DNA of 64,000 bases from G965227875 sp965227875 (GTDB lineage: Bacteria > Pseudomonadota > Alphaproteobacteria > Rhizobiales > JAJFHC01). Within the stretch, counting starts at the first letter, position 1, and every line of letters starts with the position of its first letter. This document shows positions 1 to 9,089 of this stretch, piece after piece. The position numbers and the translations under genes were made by a program. The notes below the pieces were generated by a model. It saw only the letters and a list, made by a program, of their open reading frames with translations. It was not told the origin of the DNA and searched no databases. The stretch covers positions 4,960,001 to 5,024,000 of the forward strand of contig OZ245783.1 of NCBI GenBank assembly GCA_965227875.1, read 5' to 3'.

Positions 1-36
1 TGTCGGAACGGGAAAACGCGCGACGCCGCCGGTGTC

Positions 37-1731
37 TCAGGAGCCACAGCGCCTGATCAGGGTGGTGTCGGTACACATGTTCCAATAGGGCGTGAGTTTA
101 CATTGCTTGCGCCGTCTCTCGCAGCGGGCGTCCTGGGCGCCGGATCTTCTCGCTTTTTTCCGCGGTGTATCCGACCGCTTTGTCTTTCCTGCAGGTGAAG
201 CCTTGTCCCGATTTGCCGGTGCCGCCTTTTCCAGAACCGGATCCTTGTGCGCGATACCGGCAAGCTGCTTCAGCGCATTCAGTGTCCCCGGACCGATCCG
301 ACCGTCAATCCGGCTCCTGTAATATCCGAACTGCTTCAGTCGCTTTTGCAATTCCACGACGAACGGCCTTTCAAGCGCATTTTCCCGCTCGAGCAGCCAC
401 GCCACGGCGGGTTCGTATTTGGTCTCCACGGACGCCAGGATTAGCCTTGCCGCCAGTCCGGGGTTTTTCGTCATTCCCCGCCCCTCATAGGCCATCCGGC
501 CGAGGCGGTACTGGGCGACGGCGTTGCCCTTGTCGGCGGCCTTGCCGTACCAGTTTACCGCCTTCCCAAGATCCTCCTTAAGCCCGTCATCGCCTGCCTC
601 GTAACGCCGCGCGAGAAGGACCATTTCCGCCGAGGTCTGCGGTTTCGTCAGTATCGACTTATCGGGGCTCGACGGCGATGCCTTGGCGATCTTGTCGATC
701 CGCTCACGGAGTTTGCGCTCGGCCTCCTGCCTGGCCTTTTCCGCACTTTTGCGCGCCTGCCTTTCGGCCTCCAGCCGGGCCGCAAGTTCGTCCTGCCGTT
801 TCTGCTCTTTCGCATTCAGGTGGGCAATCATGGCTTTCGCCAAACCGGCAAACGTCCCGCCGGGATAGCGGTCGAGATACGTCTGAAGAAGGACGGGATT
901 TTCCGCGTCCTTGATGGTTTCCCAGAATAGCGCCTCTCGGTCCGCACGATAGACCGGTTCCTGTTTCGCGACCGGCTCGGCTTTTTTGGGCGTGAAATAG
1001 AAGTCGCCCTTCAGCGACGATTCCTCCCAGGGTGTCTGCGCCCCGCCGGTCTCGGCCTCGACCTTCGACCGCACCCGCTTGAACACATGTTCGACGGAAA
1101 GACCCGGCGAACGGATCGCATCCACGAAAGCGAGCGTATAGGGCGAGTTCGTGCCCGTACCGTCTGCCGCTACCTGCCCCGGGGCGGCCGCGAAGGAAAT
1201 CAGCGTGCCGGACGCGGCCTGGATGCGGGCCAGCCCGCGCGTGGCGGAGCGCACCTTGCTGCCGAAGGGGTTGTTGCGGCAGGCGTCGAGCAGAACGAGG
1301 TTCAACCGGTTTCCGGCGGCTTCCATCTGGACGAGGATATCGGAGGCGCTGAGGGCCTCGATTTCGAGATCGGCCGAGTCCTGGATGTCCGCGCCAATGG
1401 GCACGAGATAGTTGGCCCCGCGCGCCTGAACCCCGTGGCCGGCGTAATAGAAGAGACCGACCGCGTTCTTTCCCGCCTTGCGCAGCGTACGGCCGAAATC
1501 CCGCACCGCCCTTCGCATCCCCCGGTAGTCGACGTCGGTGGCCACCACCACCTCGAAGCCGACCTCCTTGAGCGAACGCACCATGAGTTCGGCATCGTTC
1601 TTCGGATTGGCAAGCGGCGAGATCCGCTCGTATGCCGAGTTGCCGATCACCAGCGCGACGCGTTTTTCGGCGTGGGCGGCGGCCGCAAGACCGAACCAGA
1701 ACACACAGCAGGTCAGGATAAGGTTCCGCAT
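37..1731 (-). CDS. Secreted caspase-like (peptidase C14) protein with Sel1 and peptidoglycan-binding-like regions
   Basis: A 564-residue exported protein. A signal peptide (about residues 1-21) is followed by a caspase-fold domain (about 22-260) with the catalytic pair visible as His99 in YYAGHG and Cys151 in LLDACRNN. Next come a charged Glu/Arg/Lys coiled coil (about 300-365), Sel1-type repeat sequence (about 372-450, AVAQYRLGRMAYEG), a peptidoglycan-binding-1-like segment (about 463-500, LKQFGYYRSRIDGRIGPGT) and a Cys-rich basic tail. The ATG at 1731 was chosen because GGGGAG lies just upstream and it begins the signal peptide; a longer frame back to 1803 lacks these. Family knowledge suggests a metacaspase-like cysteine protease cleaving after basic residues; substrate and role are unknown. 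It stands alone, downstream of prfC on the same strand. Confidence 0.88.
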   Translation of the reverse strand: MRNLILTCCVFWFGLAAAAHAEKRVALVIGNSAYERISPLANPKNDAELMVRSLKEVGFEVVVATDVDYRGMRRAVRDFGRTLRKAGKNAVGLFYYAGHGVQARGANYLVPIGADIQDSADLEIEALSASDILVQMEAAGNRLNLVLLDACRNNPFGSKVRSATRGLARIQAASGTLISFAAAPGQVAADGTGTNSPYTLAFVDAIRSPGLSVEHVFKRVRSKVEAETGGAQTPWEESSLKGDFYFTPKKAEPVAKQEPVYRADREALFWETIKDAENPVLLQTYLDRYPGGTFAGLAKAMIAHLNAKEQKRQDELAARLEAERQARKSAEKARQEAERKLRERIDKIAKASPSSPDKSILTKPQTSAEMVLLARRYEAGDDGLKEDLGKAVNWYGKAADKGNAVAQYRLGRMAYEGRGMTKNPGLAARLILASVETKYEPAVAWLLERENALERPFVVELQKRLKQFGYYRSRIDGRIGPGTLNALKQLAGIAHKDPVLEKAAPANRDKASPAGKTKRSDTPRKKARRSGAQDARCERRRKQCKLTPYWNMCTDTTLIRRCGS

Positions 1732-1831
1732 GTCGCTTCTCCCCTTTCGCAACATGGAACTGTCACCATCCGCACACCGGTGACACGGGTCACATGATGG
1801 CAAGAATCCGGGAAAAGCTCAAATCCAGGCC

Positions 1832-3409
1832 CTAGCGGAGCTCTTTCGTCTTCAGGAACTCGAGGTCCTCGTTATTGCGCACCTTGTAGTCGAGTTCCCA
1901 TGCGCTTTCGGCCAGAAACACCGGATTCTCGTCGCGGTCGTGGACGATGTTGCGGCGGTTCGAATCGATGAACTTCTCCAGCGCCGGGTCGTCCTTGGCC
2001 CGCAGCCAGCGCGCCGTCGAGAACGGCGACGGCTCGAAATCGATGTCGATCCGGTATTCCTGCCGGGCCCTCGATTTGAGCACGTCAAGCTGGAGCGATC
2101 CGACCACGCCGATCATCCATTGCGCCCCGATGATGGGCTTGAAGACCTGGATCAACCCTTCTTCAGAAAGATCGTCAAGAGCGCTGCGCAACTGCTTGAT
2201 TCGACTCGTGTCCGGCATGCGGACCCGGCTGAGAATCTCCGGTGCGAACACCGGGATGCCGGTAAACTGCAAATCCTCGCCCTCGGTGAACGTATCGCCC
2301 ACCCGGACGGTACCGTGGTTCGGCACACCGATGACGTCGCCGGGGCTGGCTTCTTCCGCGATCTCGCGATCCTGCGCCATGAAGAAGATCGGGCTGTGCA
2401 TCATGACGTCCTTGCCCGTGCGCACCTGCTTGAGCTTCATGCCGCGACGGAACCGGCCTGAACAGATCCGCATGAAGGCCACCCGGTCCCGGTGGTTCTT
2501 GTCCATGTTGGCCTGGACCTTGAACACGAACCCGGTGACCTTGTCCTCCTCCGGCGCCACGTCCCGCACAGTGGTCGGGCTTGGCCTGGGCGACGGTGCT
2601 TCGGCGCCGACGAGGTCGAGCAGCGCGTCCACGCTGTAGTTCTGCAGCGCGCTGCCGAAAATGACCGGCGTCTGGTACCCGTCGCGGTAGGCCTGCCGGT
2701 CGAACTCGGGATAGGCGGACACCGCGAGGTCCATCGCTTCGCGAGCGTCTTCCAGTGTCTTGGCGTCCACGAGCCCGTCCAGCTGCGCGTCGTCCGGACC
2801 GGACATGTCCATGGCCCGTGCGAAGGGTCCGCCCTTGCCGGACTCCGACGTGAGATAGCGGTTGCCCCGCAGGTCGTAACAGCCGTGGAAGGCGGTTCCC
2901 ATGCCGACCGGCCACACCACCGGCGTGATGTCGAGCTGGAGATCCTCCTGGATCTCGTCGAGAAGCTCGAAACCGTCGCGCCCTTCCCGGTCCACCTTGT
3001 TGATGAAGGTGATGATCGGAATGTCGCGCAGGCGGCAGACCTCGAAGAGCTTGCGCGTCTGGCTCTCGATGCCCTTGGCGGCGTCGATCACCATGATGGC
3101 GGAATCGACGGCGGTCAGCGTCCGGTAGGTGTCCTCGCTGAAATCCTCGTGGCCCGGCGTATCGAGGAGATTGAACACAAGCCCGTCATGTTCGAACGTC
3201 ATCACGGAACTCGTGACGGAGATGCCCCGTTCCTGCTCGATCTTCATCCAGTCCGAGCGGGTCCGGCGCTGATCGCCACGCGTGCGCACGGCTCCGGCAA
3301 GGCGGATCGCGCCGCCGGCGAAGAGCAGTTTCTCGGTAAGCGTCGTCTTGCCCGCATCCGGATGCGAAATGATCGCAAACGTCCTGCGGCGCGCATGTTC
3401 CTGGACCAT
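1832..3409 (-). CDS. prfC: Peptide chain release factor 3
   Basis: A 525-residue translational GTPase, close to the usual RF3 length of about 529. GTP-binding motifs are present: SHPDAGKTT near residue 15, DTPGHEDF, and NKVD. RF3-typical sequence follows (TRSDWMKIEQERGISV switch region, PIFFMAQDREIAEEA in domain 2, FEPSPFSTARWL near the C-terminus). RF3 uses GTP to recycle RF1/RF2 from the ribosome after peptide release in the cytoplasm. It is flanked by unrelated secreted-protein genes on the same strand with gaps of about 100 bases, so it is probably its own transcription unit. Nothing unusual was seen. Confidence 0.97.
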   Translation of the reverse strand: MVQEHARRRTFAIISHPDAGKTTLTEKLLFAGGAIRLAGAVRTRGDQRRTRSDWMKIEQERGISVTSSVMTFEHDGLVFNLLDTPGHEDFSEDTYRTLTAVDSAIMVIDAAKGIESQTRKLFEVCRLRDIPIITFINKVDREGRDGFELLDEIQEDLQLDITPVVWPVGMGTAFHGCYDLRGNRYLTSESGKGGPFARAMDMSGPDDAQLDGLVDAKTLEDAREAMDLAVSAYPEFDRQAYRDGYQTPVIFGSALQNYSVDALLDLVGAEAPSPRPSPTTVRDVAPEEDKVTGFVFKVQANMDKNHRDRVAFMRICSGRFRRGMKLKQVRTGKDVMMHSPIFFMAQDREIAEEASPGDVIGVPNHGTVRVGDTFTEGEDLQFTGIPVFAPEILSRVRMPDTSRIKQLRSALDDLSEEGLIQVFKPIIGAQWMIGVVGSLQLDVLKSRARQEYRIDIDFEPSPFSTARWLRAKDDPALEKFIDSNRRNIVHDRDENPVFLAESAWELDYKVRNNEDLEFLKTKELR

Positions 3410-3511
3410 AGGGTATCTCTGGATCTGTACGTGTGCCGAGGCATATAGACCGCCCTGCGATCAAACGCCAGTCCGCAGGCCCCAACGCCGTTTCAAATCA
3501 CGGCACGCCGA

Positions 3512-4357
3512 TCAGTTTTTCGGGCCGAAACGCTCCAGAAATGCGGATCTGGCCCGCGACCACCGCGAGCCTCCATCCGGCGCCGGCAGCCAGGACGACC
3601 CGCGGGTCACGCATTTGCCGTTCCGGCAGGTCGCACCCGCCTCGCAATAGGCCCCGGCCCCGCAATCCACCGCGTCCTGGGGGATGCACCCGCCGTCGCC
3701 GGAGCATTTCTGACCGGCCGCGCAATACCTGTTGCCGCCGCAATATCGGGCGGACGACGTCGAGAGGCACCCGGTCGCCGTACAGACCGAATCGGCCGCG
3801 CAATAGGCCCCGTTGCCGCAATCGGTCGACGCCACGGGAATGCATCCGCCGCCGCGTGCGCACTTGCTGCCCGCGCCGCAGAACCTGCCCGCCCCGCAAT
3901 AGCGCTGCGATGACGTAGCAAGGCATTCCCCGGCGGCCGTGCAGGCCTGGCCCGGCGCGCAGACCGTACCGTTGCCGCAGACCCGCTCGGACATGCGTGC
4001 GACACATCCGTCAGGGGCGCATACGGACCCGGCCGTGCAGTAGCGGCCATCTCCGCAGTGGCGCGGAGAAGTCTTCGCCAGACATCCTGAAATGGTGCAG
4101 ATACGATCCGCGGCACAGTACTTGCCGTCTCCGCAGTCGACGGATTCGACCGGAATGCACCCGCCCCCGCTTGCGCATTTCTGGGAAGAGGAACAATACC
4201 CTCCGGCGGCACAGCAACTCGAGCCGAGCGGCGCACAGGATCCGTCCGGACATGCGCCCCAGCCTACCTTGCAGGCCGCGCGGCCGTCGACAGACGATGC
4301 CAACAGAAAGAATATTCCAGCGGCGACGACCGCTGCGAGTCCCCGTGTCATGGCCAT
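3512..4357 (-). CDS. Secreted protein of eight tandem four-cysteine repeats
   Basis: A 281-residue protein. A signal peptide (about 1-28) is followed by a Cys-rich lead-in and then eight tandem units beginning at residues 49, 75, 101, 127, 154, 180, 206 and 232, a 26-residue period. Each unit has four cysteines spaced C-x5-C-x5-C-x4/5-C with a CGxGxYCAAG-like start. Units 1, 5 and 7 share GGGCIP while units 2, 3 and 6 share an SGCLA/TGCLS-like end, which suggests duplication of larger blocks. The tail (about 252-281) is basic and Cys-free. I do not recognise a named family. The pattern suggests a disulfide-stabilised, rod-like extracytoplasmic protein, but this is inference. The start ATG has GGGGGA upstream; an ATG two codons later is possible. 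Confidence 0.85.
   Translation of the reverse strand: MAMTRGLAAVVAAGIFFLLASSVDGRAACKVGWGACPDGSCAPLGSSCCAAGGYCSSSQKCASGGGCIPVESVDCGDGKYCAADRICTISGCLAKTSPRHCGDGRYCTAGSVCAPDGCVARMSERVCGNGTVCAPGQACTAAGECLATSSQRYCGAGRFCGAGSKCARGGGCIPVASTDCGNGAYCAADSVCTATGCLSTSSARYCGGNRYCAAGQKCSGDGGCIPQDAVDCGAGAYCEAGATCRNGKCVTRGSSWLPAPDGGSRWSRARSAFLERFGPKN
3605..4213 (-). repeat. Tandem 78-bp coding repeats encoding Cys-rich 26-residue units
   Basis: Eight in-frame units of about 78 bases lie within the Cys-rich secreted protein gene. Seven of the eight start spacings I could measure at protein level are exactly 26 residues except one of 27. The units have diverged in sequence but kept the four Cys positions, which implies selection on the fold rather than a recent expansion. 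Confidence 0.85.
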
Positions 4358-4484
4358 GACGTGTCCCCCTCACATGAGACATCGGCATACTTGTCCGGTG
4401 AGACCCCTGCCCGCCGGAACGAGGCGAGTCTATGATGCGGCGCCTGGCTTGTCGACCTCGTTTCCGCCCCCGCGAATCGAAAGA

Positions 4485-4510
4485 CCCACGTCCCGGCATC
4501 GGGACGTGGG
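4485..4510 (-). terminator. Hairpin terminator downstream of the small basic secreted gene
   Basis: A perfect 11-bp stem (CCCACGTCCCG with its complement) and a 4-base loop, followed on the minus strand by TCTTTC. It lies 47 bases past the stop codon of the gene ending at 4558. The T tract is weak, so termination efficiency is uncertain. Confidence 0.5.
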
Positions 4511-4557
4511 CCTCGAGTTCAATTCGTCACCGGTCGCGAAGAACCGGATTTGGTCTG

Positions 4558-4899
4558 TCAGTCGCACACCCGCACGGGACCGACATAGACGCAGTTGCGA
4601 CGATACGGGCGGCGGTATCCCTGGTCATAATAATCGAAATTGTGGCGACGTGCCCGCACCGGACGGCACCTGTGGCCCCGGTGGCGATGCCAGGCCCTGA
4701 CGCCCCAGCGATGAACGTAGTGCCTGCGTCCGCGACGATGGCAACCTTTCACCTGCTGCACAATTCCTTCACCCGCGATGGCACCCGCACCGTTCGCGAC
4801 AAGGCCCGATGCCGAAACCGGCGCGGCCTCGGCACTCCACGTCATTGCTGCCATTCCCAGCGCAGCAGCGATCGTGAGAAATGTTTTTCGGAATTCCAT
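4558..4899 (-). CDS. Small secreted His/Arg/Tyr-rich protein
   Basis: A 113-residue protein with an N-terminal signal peptide (MEFRKTFLTIAAALGMAAM, cleavage likely after AEA) and a strongly basic mature part rich in His, Arg and Tyr (GCHRRGRRHYVHRWGVRAWH), ending in two Cys-containing stretches (NCVYVGP, RVCD). The ATG at 4899 is preferred because AAGGA lies about 10 bases upstream; an ATG four codons earlier overlaps that site. The sequence resembles small, variable rhizobial secreted proteins with GVRAWHRH-like cores, but I cannot assign a family or function. A hairpin follows the stop codon. Confidence 0.7.
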   Translation of the reverse strand: MEFRKTFLTIAAALGMAAMTWSAEAAPVSASGLVANGAGAIAGEGIVQQVKGCHRRGRRHYVHRWGVRAWHRHRGHRCRPVRARRHNFDYYDQGYRRPYRRNCVYVGPVRVCD

Positions 4900-5091
4900 A
4901 TCGACAACCATCCTTTTTTGTTGGGCACCCTCACCGGAAGCCTAGGTCAACGCTCTATCGCCGTCAAACATACGTTCGATAAGAATTGTATTAGTGGCCG
5001 AGGTTTAAGTTTTTCCTAGTGCGCGATCCAAATTACACGGAATACTCCCACGAAAAGATCGCCCCACGAGGGAATATCGGAACGGAAAGAC

Positions 5092-6753
5092 ATGAACGCG
5101 GACAAGATCATCACGAACGCCCGGATTTTGACGATGGACCAGAATCGACCGCGAGCCGACTCGCTCGCCATTTCGGATGGCATCGTTCGAATCGTGGGCA
5201 GTCGCGAGGACGTCAGCGAACTTGCCGGGCCGGAAACCGAGGAAATCGACGCGGGCGGCGCGTCGGTCCTGCCCGGTTTCAACGAGAGCCACATGCACAT
5301 CTTTTTGGGCGCGGCCGAAATCGATCATCTCCAGTTGTTCGGAGTGGAGGGGTTCGAGCCCCTCGCCGCCGCCGTCAGGGAATATGCGACGGCCCGCCCC
5401 GAAGACGCTTTCCTGATGGCGCAGGGCGCGGACTACACCGTCCTTTCCGCCGACGAACCCGTCACGCGCCACCATCTTGACCGCATCCTTCCCGACCGCC
5501 CCTTCGCCATGGTGTCCCCGGACCACCACACCATGTGGGCCAACACGATGGCGCTCGAAGCCGCCGGCCTCATCGATGGCCGTGAACTGCCTCCCGGCAA
5601 CGAGATCGTTATGGGCGCCGACGGGAAGGCCAGCGGCGAACTCAGGGAAAGCGAGGCCACCGCGCCGTTGACCGAACTCGCCGGTCAGGCGCGCGTGCGT
5701 CTCGGCATCACCACGGGAGGAGAGCCGGACCCCGAGCCGGGTGAACTGGACCGTGCCGCCGACCGGGCCATCATGCGCCGCGGTCTCGAACATGCCGCAT
5801 CCCACGGCATTACCTCCTTTCAGAACATGGACGGGAACTTCTACCAGCTCGCGCTACTTGCCGAACTGGAGTCCACCGGCTACCTGCTCTGCCGTGCCCA
5901 GGTTCCGTTCCACTTCAAGAAACCGATGGAACTCGGCGCACTGGAAAAGGCGGTCCGCATGGCCGAAGCCTATGACGGCGACTGGCTTTCCTCCGGCAGG
6001 GTCAAGGTCTTCATGGATGGCGTCCTCGATTCCTGGACGGCGCTCATGGTCGAGTCCTATGCCGACAGGCCGGACTGGTCGGGCGAAGCCTTTTTCGAAG
6101 CCGAGGAATTCGCCACCCTCGCCGTCGAGATCGACCGGCGCGGACTGCAGATTGCCGTCCACGCCATCGGCGACGGCGCCGTCAGACGCGTTCTCGACGG
6201 ATACGAAGCCGCGCGACGCATAAACGGACGACGGGACAGCCGGCATCGCATCGAACACATCGAACTCGTCACGCCCGACGACATTCCCCGTTTCGCCGAA
6301 CTGGGCGTACTCGCCGCGATGCAGCCGCCGCACCCGCCGGGAACCATGGGCCTGCCGCTGGAACCGACGGTCTCGCGCATCGGCCGGGACAAGTGGCACC
6401 TCGCCTATGCCTGGCGGACCCTCGCCGATACCGGGGCCCGACTCGTTCTGGGTTCCGACTGGCCGGTGTCGCCCATCGATCCGATCGCCGGCATCCACGC
6501 CGCGGTTACCCGCGCGAGATGGGCGGACGACCTCCCGGACCAGTCCCTGACTGTTGAAGAAGCGGTCGCCGGGTACACGATCGCCGGGGCTTACGCGCAG
6601 TTCATGGAAGACCGCAAGGGCGCCCTCAAACCGGGCTACCTTGCCGACATCGTCATCCTCGACCGTGACATCACGTCGATAGATCCCGACGAAATCGCCA
6701 CAGCCAGCGTGATGCAGACGATCTGCGGCGGCCGGACGACCTTCGCCCGCTGA
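5092..6753 (+). CDS. YtcJ-like metal-dependent amidohydrolase (Amidohydro_3)
   Basis: A 553-residue cytoplasmic hydrolase of the amidohydrolase superfamily. Metal-ligand motifs are visible: HMH in FNESHMHIF (about residue 66), HAIGDGA, HRIEHIE, and the C-terminal GSDWPVSP aspartate. The overall order matches the YtcJ/Amidohydro_3 family, whose members hydrolyse C-N bonds in amide or cyclic amide substrates. The substrate cannot be read from sequence. Preceded by about 190 bases with no recognised gene, it heads the plus-strand run leading into the aromatic catabolism block, but 59 bases separate it from the next gene and no functional link is evident. Confidence 0.9.
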   Translation: MNADKIITNARILTMDQNRPRADSLAISDGIVRIVGSREDVSELAGPETEEIDAGGASVLPGFNESHMHIFLGAAEIDHLQLFGVEGFEPLAAAVREYATARPEDAFLMAQGADYTVLSADEPVTRHHLDRILPDRPFAMVSPDHHTMWANTMALEAAGLIDGRELPPGNEIVMGADGKASGELRESEATAPLTELAGQARVRLGITTGGEPDPEPGELDRAADRAIMRRGLEHAASHGITSFQNMDGNFYQLALLAELESTGYLLCRAQVPFHFKKPMELGALEKAVRMAEAYDGDWLSSGRVKVFMDGVLDSWTALMVESYADRPDWSGEAFFEAEEFATLAVEIDRRGLQIAVHAIGDGAVRRVLDGYEAARRINGRRDSRHRIEHIELVTPDDIPRFAELGVLAAMQPPHPPGTMGLPLEPTVSRIGRDKWHLAYAWRTLADTGARLVLGSDWPVSPIDPIAGIHAAVTRARWADDLPDQSLTVEEAVAGYTIAGAYAQFMEDRKGALKPGYLADIVILDRDITSIDPDEIATASVMQTICGGRTTFAR

Positions 6754-6812
6754 AAGCCCGGTTCATCCCGGTCACGCGGAAGTGACCGTGCGGTCGGCGA
6801 CCTTTCGCGACT

Positions 6813-7709
6813 ATGATCCGTGTCATGACCCGGTCATTCGCCCCGCCGACGGCGAAAATGTCGTGCCGCAGCGCGCCCGACGACCGCCGCGGACACCGGC
6901 GCTCGTTCAGGCTTGCCCTGGTCATCGCAATCGGACTGGTTGCCGTGCCGGGCTTTCTTCGGCCGGTTTCGGGACAGGACTCCGCGCGTGACCTCGTCAC
7001 CGTGGATCTCGAACTGGTCCTGGCCATAGACGCATCGGCAAGCGTGGACTGGAAGGAATTCTGGCTGCAGCGCGACGGTCTCGCCGCAGCGTTCCGCCAC
7101 GAAACTGTCGTCGGCGCGATAGAGGCGGCGGGCGACCACGGTATTGCCGTGACCCTCGTGCAATGGTCAGGGACGGGACGGCAAAGCACGGTTGTCGGCT
7201 GGACCCACATTCGCGACCGCCGGACGTCGGAAGCCTTCTCCGACCGCATAGCCCTGACCGGGCGCGCACTGACCGGCATGACGGATATCGGGGGAGCGAT
7301 CGATTTTTCGTCCTTCAGGCTGGCGGCGAACCGGTTTCGCGGACGCCGCCAGGTCATCGATGTCTCGGGAGACGGCTCCGGCCGACCGGACGTGAGCCGG
7401 CAGGCCCGGGACCGCGCGGTGGCACGCGGGATCACCATCAACGGTCTCGTGATCTACAGCGAGGACATCGACCTTGCCGAACTCGCCGACATCGAATTGC
7501 GTGCCCACTATGCGGACAACGTGATTGGCGGGCACGGTGCGTTTCTCATGTCCGCGGACGGTTTTTCCGATTTCGCCATCGCCATCCGGCGCAAACTCGT
7601 GCGGGAGATTCTCGGCCCGGCCCTGAGCCGCCCCGACCACCATGTTTCCCCGCCGGAACACCGCCGGGCCGCGGCCATGACCGGAACAAGCCGCCGACCG
7701 GCGGAATAA
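6813..7709 (+). CDS. DUF1194 (von Willebrand A-like) secreted protein
   Basis: A 298-residue protein with an N-terminal hydrophobic export segment after a basic region (about 28-50, FRLALVIAIGLVAVPGFL). The DUF1194 domain follows and begins LELVLAIDASASVDW, in which DASAS is a metal-ion-dependent adhesion-site-like motif of the von Willebrand A fold; VIDVSGDGSG is a second core motif. These proteins are common in Alphaproteobacteria and of unknown function. The first ATG has no clear ribosome site; in-frame alternatives at Met5 or Met16 would still retain the export segment. Confidence 0.85.
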   Translation: MIRVMTRSFAPPTAKMSCRSAPDDRRGHRRSFRLALVIAIGLVAVPGFLRPVSGQDSARDLVTVDLELVLAIDASASVDWKEFWLQRDGLAAAFRHETVVGAIEAAGDHGIAVTLVQWSGTGRQSTVVGWTHIRDRRTSEAFSDRIALTGRALTGMTDIGGAIDFSSFRLAANRFRGRRQVIDVSGDGSGRPDVSRQARDRAVARGITINGLVIYSEDIDLAELADIELRAHYADNVIGGHGAFLMSADGFSDFAIAIRRKLVREILGPALSRPDHHVSPPEHRRAAAMTGTSRRPAE

Positions 7710-7835
7710 CCGCTTAATCCGGGGCCGGTTTTCGCCTATGAACTGGGCCTTGCATTTCAGCCAAGCGACGCGCCTGCGCGCTTCGCTCGGCGGGATGCCG
7801 AACGACATGACCCATCTTCCGCGCCGGAGCCCCGC

Positions 7836-8279
7836 ATGACCAAGCCAATTCTCATCCTCAACGGCCCGAACCTCAACCTTCTCGGCACACGGGAACCGGA
7901 GATCTACGGCTCGACGACGCTGGCCGAAGTCGAAGACATGTGCCGGCAACGCGCGGCCGAACACGGGCACGAAATCTCGTTTCACCAGTCCAACAGCGAA
8001 AGCGAGATCGTCGGACAGATCCAGGGCGCCATCCAGGGCGCCTCCGGCATCATCATCAATCCGGCCGCATACACGCATACCTCGGTGGCGATCCTCGATG
8101 CGCTCAAGATGGTTCCCCATCCGATCATAGAGCTGCACATCTCCAATCCGCATACCCGTGAACCGTTCCGGAGGCATTCATACGTCACGCTCGCCGCCAC
8201 CGGCATGATGTGCGGCTTCGGCGTCAAGGGATATGTCCTGGCCGTCGACGCCATGGCCCATCTCCTCGACGGAAAGTGA
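7836..8279 (+). CDS. aroQ: Type II 3-dehydroquinate dehydratase
   Basis: A 147-residue protein, the usual length for type II dehydroquinases. Family motifs include ILNGPNLNLLGTREPEIYG at the N-terminus (with the catalytic Tyr in EIYG), FHQSNSE, and IINPAAYTHTSVA. It interconverts 3-dehydroquinate and 3-dehydroshikimate as a dodecamer. It ends 6 bases before the SDR gene. Next to a 3-dehydroshikimate dehydratase and a shikimate-dehydrogenase-like gene, a catabolic role in quinate/shikimate breakdown is as likely as aromatic biosynthesis. Confidence 0.96.
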   Translation: MTKPILILNGPNLNLLGTREPEIYGSTTLAEVEDMCRQRAAEHGHEISFHQSNSESEIVGQIQGAIQGASGIIINPAAYTHTSVAILDALKMVPHPIIELHISNPHTREPFRRHSYVTLAATGMMCGFGVKGYVLAVDAMAHLLDGK

Positions 8280-8285
8280 ACCGGC

Positions 8286-9044
8286 ATGACGTCCCAAAGC
8301 ACCGACACGAAAACCATGCTCGACGGCCATGTGGCGATCGTCACAGGCGCCAGCCGGGGAATCGGGTTGGCGATCGCCAGGCTGATGTCGCGACGCGGCG
8401 CACGGGTGATCAACTGGGACCGCGAGATCCCGGAATCGGAAGAGCCTGACGGGTACCGGCCCGATGCATCCGAAACCGTCGACGTGTCAAACTACGAATC
8501 GGTGCAGAGCGCGTTCCGCGCGGCGGTCGAGCGGTTCGGCAAGGTCGACATCCTGGTCAACAATGCCGGGATCAACGGACCGATCAAGCCCACCTGGGAG
8601 TACCCGCTGGAGGACTGGGACAGGGTCGTCGCGATCGACATGACGTCCGTGTTCTACACCAGCCGGCTTGCGGCGGAGCACATGCGGAATCGCGGCTATG
8701 GCCGGATCGTCAACGTCTCGTCCATGGCGGGCAAGGAAGGCGTGCTCAACCTGTGCGCCTACTCGGCCGCCAAGGCCGGCGTCATCGGTTTTTCGAAGGC
8801 CCTGTCGAAAGAGGTCTGCGATCGAGGGGTCACGGTCAACTGCATAGCGCCGGCCCTTACCGAGACGCCCCTTCTCGACGGCATGACCGAGGAACACATC
8901 ACCAACATGAAGGCGAAGATCCCCATGGGGCGTTTCGTGCAGGTCGACGAGGTCGCCGAACTCGCCGCCTGGATCGCCAGTCCCGCGTGCAGTTTCACGA
9001 GCGGTTTCGTATTCGACATCAGCGGCGGGCGCGCCACCTACTAG
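8286..9044 (+). CDS. Short-chain dehydrogenase/reductase (SDR)
   Basis: A 252-residue classical SDR. The cofactor motif TGASRGIG lies near residue 20, NNAG near 95, the catalytic Ser in NVSSMAGKEG, and the YxxxK pair in YSAAKAG. It is an NAD(P)-dependent oxidoreductase. The position between aroQ and the shikimate-dehydrogenase-like gene suggests a pathway-specific alcohol oxidation, possibly of a quinate- or shikimate-like compound, but SDR sequence alone does not identify the substrate; a 3-oxoacyl-ACP-reductase-like activity cannot be excluded. Confidence 0.92.
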   Translation: MTSQSTDTKTMLDGHVAIVTGASRGIGLAIARLMSRRGARVINWDREIPESEEPDGYRPDASETVDVSNYESVQSAFRAAVERFGKVDILVNNAGINGPIKPTWEYPLEDWDRVVAIDMTSVFYTSRLAAEHMRNRGYGRIVNVSSMAGKEGVLNLCAYSAAKAGVIGFSKALSKEVCDRGVTVNCIAPALTETPLLDGMTEEHITNMKAKIPMGRFVQVDEVAELAAWIASPACSFTSGFVFDISGGRATY

Positions 9045-9089
9045 CTGCCGCGCCACAGATCCCGAACCGACAGTACAAGGAGCAAGAAC

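Noticed and set aside
5079..5102. GGAAC before the amidohydrolase start
   Set aside because: No -10 element at the right distance, and it lies only 9 bases before the start codon.
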